Positions 49,006-53,735 of a stretch of DNA of 53,735 nt are shown piece after piece; the first letter of the stretch is position 1, and every line of letters starts with the position of its first letter. A model generated the notes under the pieces. It was not told where the DNA came from. It saw nothing but the letters and a program-made list of their open reading frames with translations, and did no database searches. This DNA is from an uncultured Chloroflexota bacterium (GTDB taxonomy: Bacteria; Chloroflexota; Anaerolineae; UBA4142; SHND01). Location of the stretch: positions 1-53,735 of the forward strand of contig CALMZO010000262.1 in NCBI GenBank assembly GCA_937870825.1, given 5' to 3'. The translations under genes were made by a program, and so were the position numbers.

Positions 49006-51528
49006 TCACCCAAGCGCAGCCCCTTCACTCGGCGCGTCCATCACAATCGGCATCTCTATCCCCGTCTCTGTCCCTTGTTCCTCGGGGCTCACTTTGCGTC
49101 GAAAGACAATTTCCGCGCCTTGCACGTCCACAACCACCACATCGCCCGCGTGAAATTCTTGCGCGAGTAATTTTCTCGACAGCGGTGATTCGACGCGACG
49201 CTGCAATGTTCGGCGAAGCGGACGCGCGCCAAACTGCGGGTCAAAGCCGATGTGCGCGAGATATTCGCGCGCGGCCTCCGTCAATTCAATCGTGATGTTT
49301 TGTTCGCGCAACCGTTCCGCGATTTCTTGCATTTGCAAATTTACAATCGCTTGAATTTGTTCGCGCGTGAGCGACGAAAACAAAATTACTTCGTCAATCC
49401 GATTCAAAAATTCGGGACGAAACGCGCGTTTCAAATCTTCTTCTACATCCGCCCAATCTTTGTCCACGCCCGCGTTCCGTTCGCGGCCGCTCGTCGCAAA
49501 TCCGAGCGCGCCGCCTTTTGCCGCGTACGCGGTGCCGATGTTCGACGTCATGATAATGACCGTGTTGCGAAAATCTACCGCGTGTCCCTGCCCATCGGTG
49601 AGGCGTCCATCTTCGAGAACTTGCAACAGCGTATTCCAAATTTCGGGGTGCGCTTTCTCCACTTCGTCAAACAAAATCACTTGATACGGTCGGCGACGCA
49701 CAACTTCGGTGAGTTGTCCACCTTCTTCGTAACCGACATAACCGGGCGGCGCGCCAATCAAACGCGAAACGGTGTGACGCTCGCGGTATTCGCTCATGTC
49801 CACGCGATACAGCGCGTCCGCATCGTCAAACAAAAATTCCGCGAGCGCGCGCGCCAGCGATGTTTTGCCGACGCCCGTTGGTCCCAAAAATAAAAAGGAA
49901 CCAATCGGACGTTTCGCATCGGCAATGCCGGAACGCGAGCGGCGCACCGCATCACTAATCGCGTGAATCGCGTCGTCTTGTCCCACGATGCGCTCGTGCA
50001 GCGCATCTTCCATTCGCAACAACTTGTCCGCTTCGGTTTGGAGCATCTTGCTGACGGGAATGCCCGTCCAATTGCTAATCACCTGCGCGATGTCTTCCCG
50101 TTCGACAGTTTCATCCAGCCCCTGTTCTTTTTGCCACACGTCGCGCGCTTCAGAAAATTCTTCTTCGAGTTTCACACGTTCGGCGCGCGCCTCTGCCGCT
50201 TTTTCGTAATGCCGCGCGCTCCACGCGTTTTCTTCGTCCGTTTGCAATTGACGAATCGCCGCGCGCATCTGTTTCAAATTCGGCGGCATCGAAAAAATCG
50301 CGACGCGCAATTTCGCGGACGCTTCGTCCATCAAGTCAATCGCCTTGTCCGGCAGAAAACGGTCGGCGACGTAGCGATGCGAAAGTTTCGCGGCGGCGTC
50401 GAGCGCGGTGTCGTCAATTTTTACTTGATGGTGCGCTTCGTAACGGGCGCGCAAACCTTTTAACATTTCGAGCGTATCGTCCACACTCGGCTCATCCACA
50501 AACACGGGCGAGAAGCGGCGTTCCAACGCGGGGTCTTTTTCAATGTGCGCGCGATATTCGTCGAGCGTCGTCGCGCCGACGCATTGCAATTCGCCGCGCG
50601 CCAATGCGGGCTTCATCATGTTCGACGCGTCAATCGCGCCCATCGCCGCGCCCGCGCCGACGACGGTGTGCAGTTCGTCAATGAACAAAATAATTTCGCC
50701 CTTGCTGTTTTGAATTTCTTCGAGCGCGGCTTTTAATCTCTCTTCAAATTCACCGCGAAAACGCGAACCCGCCACCATCGCGCCCAAATCGAGTTGCACC
50801 ACTTTTTTCGTGAGCAGCGGTTCGGGAACATCGCCCGCGACAATTTTTTCCGCGAGTCCTTCCACAATCGCCGTTTTGCCGACGCCCGGTTCGCCGATGA
50901 GAACGGGATTGTTTTTTGTGCGGCGCGAAAGAATTTGAATGAGCCGCAAAATTTCACTGTCGCGTCCAATCACGGGGTCGAGTTTGTTGTCGCGCGCAAG
51001 CAGTGTTAAATCGCGCGAATAGCGTTCCAACATACGATAGCGATTTTCCGCTGTCGGGTCGGTGACGCGTTGTCCGCCGCGCACATCGGTCAAAATGTTT
51101 TGAATGCGGTCTTTGCTCACGCCAAATTCTGCGAGGATTCGGCCCGCCATGCCGTCGCGTTCGTTCGCCAGCGCGAGCAAAAGATGTTCCGTCGAAACGT
51201 AATCGTCCTTCAAACGCGACGCCTCTTCATTCGCGTTGTCAACGATGCGTTTCACGCGCGGCGTCACATACACTTGCGCCTGTCCGCCGCCGTACGGATA
51301 GTACGTTTTCGGAGTGGATTGGAGATATTCGTCGGTGCGATTGCGAATCGCGTCGGGTTCAATTCTCAAACGTTCGAGAATCGCCTGCACCGCGCCGCCC
51401 GTTTGTTCGACGAGCGCGAGCAGCAAATGTTCCGCGTCGAGTTGAGAATGACGATAACGCTGCAAAATTTCGTGAGCGCGCGCAAACGCGTCTTGCGCGC
51501 GTTCCGTAAAGCGGTCAAAGCGCATCAT
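49006..51528 (-). CDS. clpC: ClpC-type AAA+ unfoldase of the Clp protease
   Basis: 840 residues. A double Clp_N repeat (about 1-145: [30 protein letters not shown]) is followed by AAA domain 1 with Walker [10 protein letters not shown], a short middle domain with an [21 protein letters not shown]-like helix, and AAA domain 2 with GPTGVGKTS. The GALGFATSG loop near the second AAA domain matches the xGF ClpP-docking loop of ClpC, which ClpB lacks. It feeds proteins to ClpP. ATG 51528 has GGAGG upstream; ATG 51525 follows. Confidence 0.95.
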   Translation of the reverse strand: MMRFDRFTERAQDAFARAHEILQRYRHSQLDAEHLLLALVEQTGGAVQAILERLRIEPDAIRNRTDEYLQSTPKTYYPYGGGQAQVYVTPRVKRIVDNANEEASRLKDDYVSTEHLLLALANERDGMAGRILAEFGVSKDRIQNILTDVRGGQRVTDPTAENRYRMLERYSRDLTLLARDNKLDPVIGRDSEILRLIQILSRRTKNNPVLIGEPGVGKTAIVEGLAEKIVAGDVPEPLLTKKVVQLDLGAMVAGSRFRGEFEERLKAALEEIQNSKGEIILFIDELHTVVGAGAAMGAIDASNMMKPALARGELQCVGATTLDEYRAHIEKDPALERRFSPVFVDEPSVDDTLEMLKGLRARYEAHHQVKIDDTALDAAAKLSHRYVADRFLPDKAIDLMDEASAKLRVAIFSMPPNLKQMRAAIRQLQTDEENAWSARHYEKAAEARAERVKLEEEFSEARDVWQKEQGLDETVEREDIAQVISNWTGIPVSKMLQTEADKLLRMEDALHERIVGQDDAIHAISDAVRRSRSGIADAKRPIGSFLFLGPTGVGKTSLARALAEFLFDDADALYRVDMSEYRERHTVSRLIGAPPGYVGYEEGGQLTEVVRRRPYQVILFDEVEKAHPEIWNTLLQVLEDGRLTDGQGHAVDFRNTVIIMTSNIGTAYAAKGGALGFATSGRERNAGVDKDWADVEEDLKRAFRPEFLNRIDEVILFSSLTREQIQAIVNLQMQEIAERLREQNITIELTEAAREYLAHIGFDPQFGARPLRRTLQRRVESPLSRKLLAQEFHAGDVVVVDVQGAEIVFRRKVSPEEQGTETGIEMPIVMDAPSEGAALG

Positions 51529-51611
51529 TGCGCGCCTCCTCGTTGAAACGCGTTGGAACAATATGTGTAATTTGGAGCGGAACGTACGGTGAATCGGTCA
51601 AAGCGCATCAT
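51525..51611 (-). CDS. Upstream ORF repeating the first eight codons of clpC
   Basis: 28 codons: MMRFDRFT, identical to the ClpC N-terminus, then an unrelated [20 protein letters not shown]. 21 of the first 24 bases match clpC. The stop TGA overlaps the clpC ATG by two bases (ATGA), and the clpC ribosome-binding site lies inside it. AAGGAC upstream could start it. It may couple translation, or be the relic of a duplicated 5' end. Confidence 0.55.
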   Translation of the reverse strand: MMRFDRFTVRSAPNYTYCSNAFQRGGAQ

Positions 51612-51655
51612 GGCTGGTAGTCCTTGAAGAATTGCGAATCGGTGTGAGCAGTTGA

Positions 51656-51683
51656 ATTATATTCCATCTGCGCGCGGGGTCAA
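51656..51683 (-). promoter_or_regulatory. Promoter of clpC
   Basis: TTGACC (51683-51678), 16-bp spacer, TATAAT (51661-51656) on the minus strand; predicted start near 51649, giving a leader of about 120 nt with the upstream ORF. Confidence 0.8.
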
Positions 51684-51719
51684 TCAGATTTAGGTCACGG
51701 GATTGGTACAAGTCGCGCG

Positions 51720-51836
51720 ATTGTCATTTCGAGTAATTCGCTGCTTACAGCGCGCGAGAAAGCTCAATACGCGCCGCATGAGATATCTCATTGTTTCGCA
51801 CAGCGAACGGCTTCGCCAATCAGTCGAAATGACAAT
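51720..51836. repeat. Palindromic intergenic repeat, copy 3 (complete)
   Basis: 117 bp bounded by a perfect 13-bp inverted repeat: ATTGTCATTTCGA (51720-51732) and TCGAAATGACAAT (51824-51836). The interior includes GCGCGCGAGAAAGCTC and GAGATATCTC. Copies or parts lie at 7817-7916 and 37088-37160. No coding capacity. Confidence 0.75.
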
Positions 51837-51871
51837 CCGTTCAGATTAGTCAAGCCCCCAAAAAATATAAT

Positions 51872-51901
51872 TGGCATTCCATAAGGATGGATGCTATACT
51901 C
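51872..51901 (+). promoter_or_regulatory. Promoter of the secreted repeat-protein gene
   Basis: TTGGCA (51872-51877), 18-bp spacer, TATACT (51896-51901). A roughly 190-nt leader follows, opening with the hairpin GACCCG-TTTAG-CGGGTC (51907-51923). Confidence 0.65.
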
Positions 51902-52097
51902 TTGCCAGACCCGTTTAGCGGGTCGGCTTGCCCCGCATACGCTCGGTGCTTTACGCATCGAACCAAGATCAGTGTTCCCCGCCGTTAGATCCATCAACAT
52001 CGGTCGCCTGTCTGCTGTGGCTCGCGCACCGCGTCGAAACAAATCGGCTGACGCGGCTTGACCAATTCATCTGCTCTCAACCCATAGGAGAAAGTAT

Positions 52098-53735
52098 ATG
52101 TTTCACGTTTCGCTCGTGCGTCCTCTCGCGCGCCTTGGCGCCATCCTTGCACTGTGCAGCGCGTTTGTCCTCTTGATCGGTTCTTTGGCGTTTCCCTCTG
52201 CCAACGCGGCAAACCTATTGCCGGTCAATCAGATTTTGAATGCCGACGGCACGCTCGATCTCGCGGCGGCGCCGAACGGCGCATTTGACCTGCGCGGCTG
52301 GAATGTCACACTCGATGCGCTGCGCGGTCCGATTCTTGCGCCCGCGCGCAGCGGCAATGCGCGACCTGCATATGCTGTTGGCGATTGGTCCGCCCTCGGC
52401 TCGAACGGCGCCGACGACGGCGCGCTGACTAGTATTGTCTATGCGCTCGCGGTGAGCGGCACGGATGTGTACGTGGGGGGAATCTTTACCGACGTCAACA
52501 ACAACGGGACGGTGCTGCCCGAAGCCGATTACGTCGCCAAATGGGATGGAACAAATTGGTCCGCGCTCGGCTCGAACGGCGCCGGCAACGGCGCGCTGAA
52601 TAGTATCGTCTATGCGCTGGCAGTGAGCGGGACGAATTTGTATGTCGGGGGATTCTTTGAGAATGTGAACAACAACGGGACGGTATTGGGCGAAGCCGAT
52701 TTCATCGCCAAGTGGGACGGGACGAATTGGTCCGCACTCGGCTCCGACGGCGCAGGCAACGGCTCGCTGAATAATGGTGTCCATGCGCTGGCAGTGAGCG
52801 CCACGGATTTGTATGTCGGGGGACAGTTTCAGAATGTAAACAACAACGGGACTGTGCTGGGCGCTGCGGATCGCATCGCCAAGTGGAATGGGACGAATTG
52901 GTCCGCGCTCGGCTCGAACGGCGCAGGCAACGGCGCGCTGAATAACATTGTCCTTGCGTTGGCGGTGAGCGGCACGGATGTGTACGTGGGGGGAAACTTT
53001 ATCAATGTCAACAACAACGGGACGGTGCTGCCCGAAGCCGATTATATCGCCAAGTGGGACGGGACGAACTGGTCCGCGCTCGGCTCGAACGGCGCAGGCA
53101 ATGGCTCGCTGGGCAATACTGTCAATGCGCTGGCAGTGATCGGCACGGATGTATATGTCGGGGGACAGTTTCAGAATGTCAACAACAACGGGACGGTGTT
53201 GGGCGAAGCCGATTTCATCGCCAAGTGGGACGGGACGAATTGGTCCGCGCTCGGCTCCGACGGCGCCGGCAACGGCTCGCTGAATAGTCTTGTCTTTGCG
53301 CTGGCGGTGAGCGGCACGGATTTATATGTTGGGGGATGGTTTGGCAACGTCAACAATAACGGGACTGTGCTGGGCGCTGCGGATCGCATCGCCAAGTGGA
53401 ATGGGACGAATTGGTCGGCGCTCGGCTCGAACGGCGCCGGCAACGGCTCGCTGAATACCGATGTCTATGCGCTGGCGGTCAGCAGCACGCATTTGTATGT
53501 AGGGGGAGAGTTTACCGACGTGAACAACAACGGCACCGTGCTGTCTGCCGCGGATTACGTCGCCCGCTTCGAAATCGCTTCCACCACCGCCTCGGACCTC
53601 GCCGCATTTCACGCCCGCGTCAACACACAACAGGTCGTCTTGCTGAAATGGGCAACCTTGGACGAATCACAAATCGCCGGTTTCAACGTCTATCGCCGCG
53701 TCGGCAAAAAGGAGTGGAGACAAATCAACGCACAA
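52098..53735 (+). CDS. Secreted seven-repeat beta-propeller-like protein (3' end cut by the window)
   Basis: 546 codons without a stop. ATG 52098 has AGGAGAAAG upstream. A signal peptide (about 1-38: LALCSAFVLLIGSLAF, ending ANA-AN) is followed by a short region, then seven tandem 57-residue repeats from Trp97 (WSALG...YALAVSGTDLYVGG...NNNGTVL...AKWDGTNW). The W-SALG and YVGG pattern resembles Rax2/kelch-like propellers, and seven units would close one propeller. After about residue 495 a different domain starts, with LLKWATLDESQIAGFNVYRR of fibronectin-III-like type. Confidence 0.9.
   Translation, partial: MFHVSLVRPLARLGAILALCSAFVLLIGSLAFPSANAANLLPVNQILNADGTLDLAAAPNGAFDLRGWNVTLDALRGPILAPARSGNARPAYAVGDWSALGSNGADDGALTSIVYALAVSGTDVYVGGIFTDVNNNGTVLPEADYVAKWDGTNWSALGSNGAGNGALNSIVYALAVSGTNLYVGGFFENVNNNGTVLGEADFIAKWDGTNWSALGSDGAGNGSLNNGVHALAVSATDLYVGGQFQNVNNNGTVLGAADRIAKWNGTNWSALGSNGAGNGALNNIVLALAVSGTDVYVGGNFINVNNNGTVLPEADYIAKWDGTNWSALGSNGAGNGSLGNTVNALAVIGTDVYVGGQFQNVNNNGTVLGEADFIAKWDGTNWSALGSDGAGNGSLNSLVFALAVSGTDLYVGGWFGNVNNNGTVLGAADRIAKWNGTNWSALGSNGAGNGSLNTDVYALAVSSTHLYVGGEFTDVNNNGTVLSAADYVARFEIASTTASDLAAFHARVNTQQVVLLKWATLDESQIAGFNVYRRVGKKEWRQINAQ
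52386..53582 (+). repeat. Seven tandem 171-bp repeats inside the secreted-protein gene
   Basis: TGG codons of the repeat start lie at 52386, 52557, 52728, 52899, 53070, 53241 and 53412, exactly 171 bp apart each time, with no indel. Several blocks are identical or nearly so between units (for example GTCAACAACAACGGGACGGT), indicating recent amplification or ongoing homogenisation. Confidence 0.95.

Overview
The window most resembles a chromosomal segment of a Chloroflexota (Anaerolineae-like) bacterium. This is inferred from gene order and style, not from a marker search: coaD, coiled-coil protein, yceD, rpmF, fabD, fabG, Asp23-like, nusB, tatA and tatC in a row, Thr/Pro-rich linkers on secreted proteins, and many short intergenic palindromes. 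There is no rRNA, tRNA, CRISPR array, transposase or phage gene that I can see. Base composition is moderately GC-rich throughout, with no strongly deviant block.

Layout. 1-7.7 kb (+): end of a recG-like gene, coaD, a coiled-coil protein, then yceD-rpmF, fabD-fabG, Asp23-like, nusB, tatA, a TatC with a TatA/B-like N-terminus, and a cyclic-2,3-diphosphoglycerate-synthetase-like GTPase. 8-20 kb: envelope and regulatory genes, including a secreted protein, an HtrA protease, a polysaccharide deacetylase lipoprotein, a VTT membrane protein, a two-component system, a GT39-type glycosyltransferase and an ATP-grasp ligase. 19.7-26.4 kb (-): a potassium block with two RCK proteins, a universal stress protein and two KimA-type K+ importers. 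Each kimA has a TTGACA-17-TAGAAT promoter and a terminator-like hairpin just before its start codon. 26.4-28.5 kb (+): SigZ-like sigma factor, arsenite methyltransferase and a second methyltransferase. 28.5-31.3 kb (-): PH-domain protein, tyrosine recombinase, cystathionine gamma-synthase-like enzyme. 31.4-36.2 kb (+): phosphonate-type ABC transporter phnD-phnC-phnE, in which phnE is a double permease. 36.2-41.8 kb: ZIP metal transporter, then a minus-strand set of ECF sigma factor, membrane anti-sigma candidate, cytochrome c, a frameshifted secreted protein and a YtkA-like protein. 41.9-44.1 kb (+): htpG and a cold-shock gene. 44.1-48.3 kb (-): RibD/DHFR-like proteins, hydrolase, ArsR-SRPBCC pair, HEAT-repeat protein. 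48.3-51.7 kb (-): clpC followed by hicB-hicA, with a second copy of the clpC 3' end beyond hicA. 51.9 kb to the end (+): a secreted protein with seven tandem 57-residue repeats, cut by the window edge.

Most notable: (i) the K+ block with two KimA paralogues and unidentified structured leaders; (ii) a HicBA toxin-antitoxin pair between two 157-bp copies of the clpC 3' end, with a partial copy of the clpC 5' end as an upstream ORF; (iii) fusion proteins (TatA/B-TatC, PhnE-PhnE); (iv) a dispersed palindromic element that has entered two unrelated reading frames without breaking them. Two genes (37945-38929 and 45570-45900) carry single-base frameshifts that may be real or sequencing errors.
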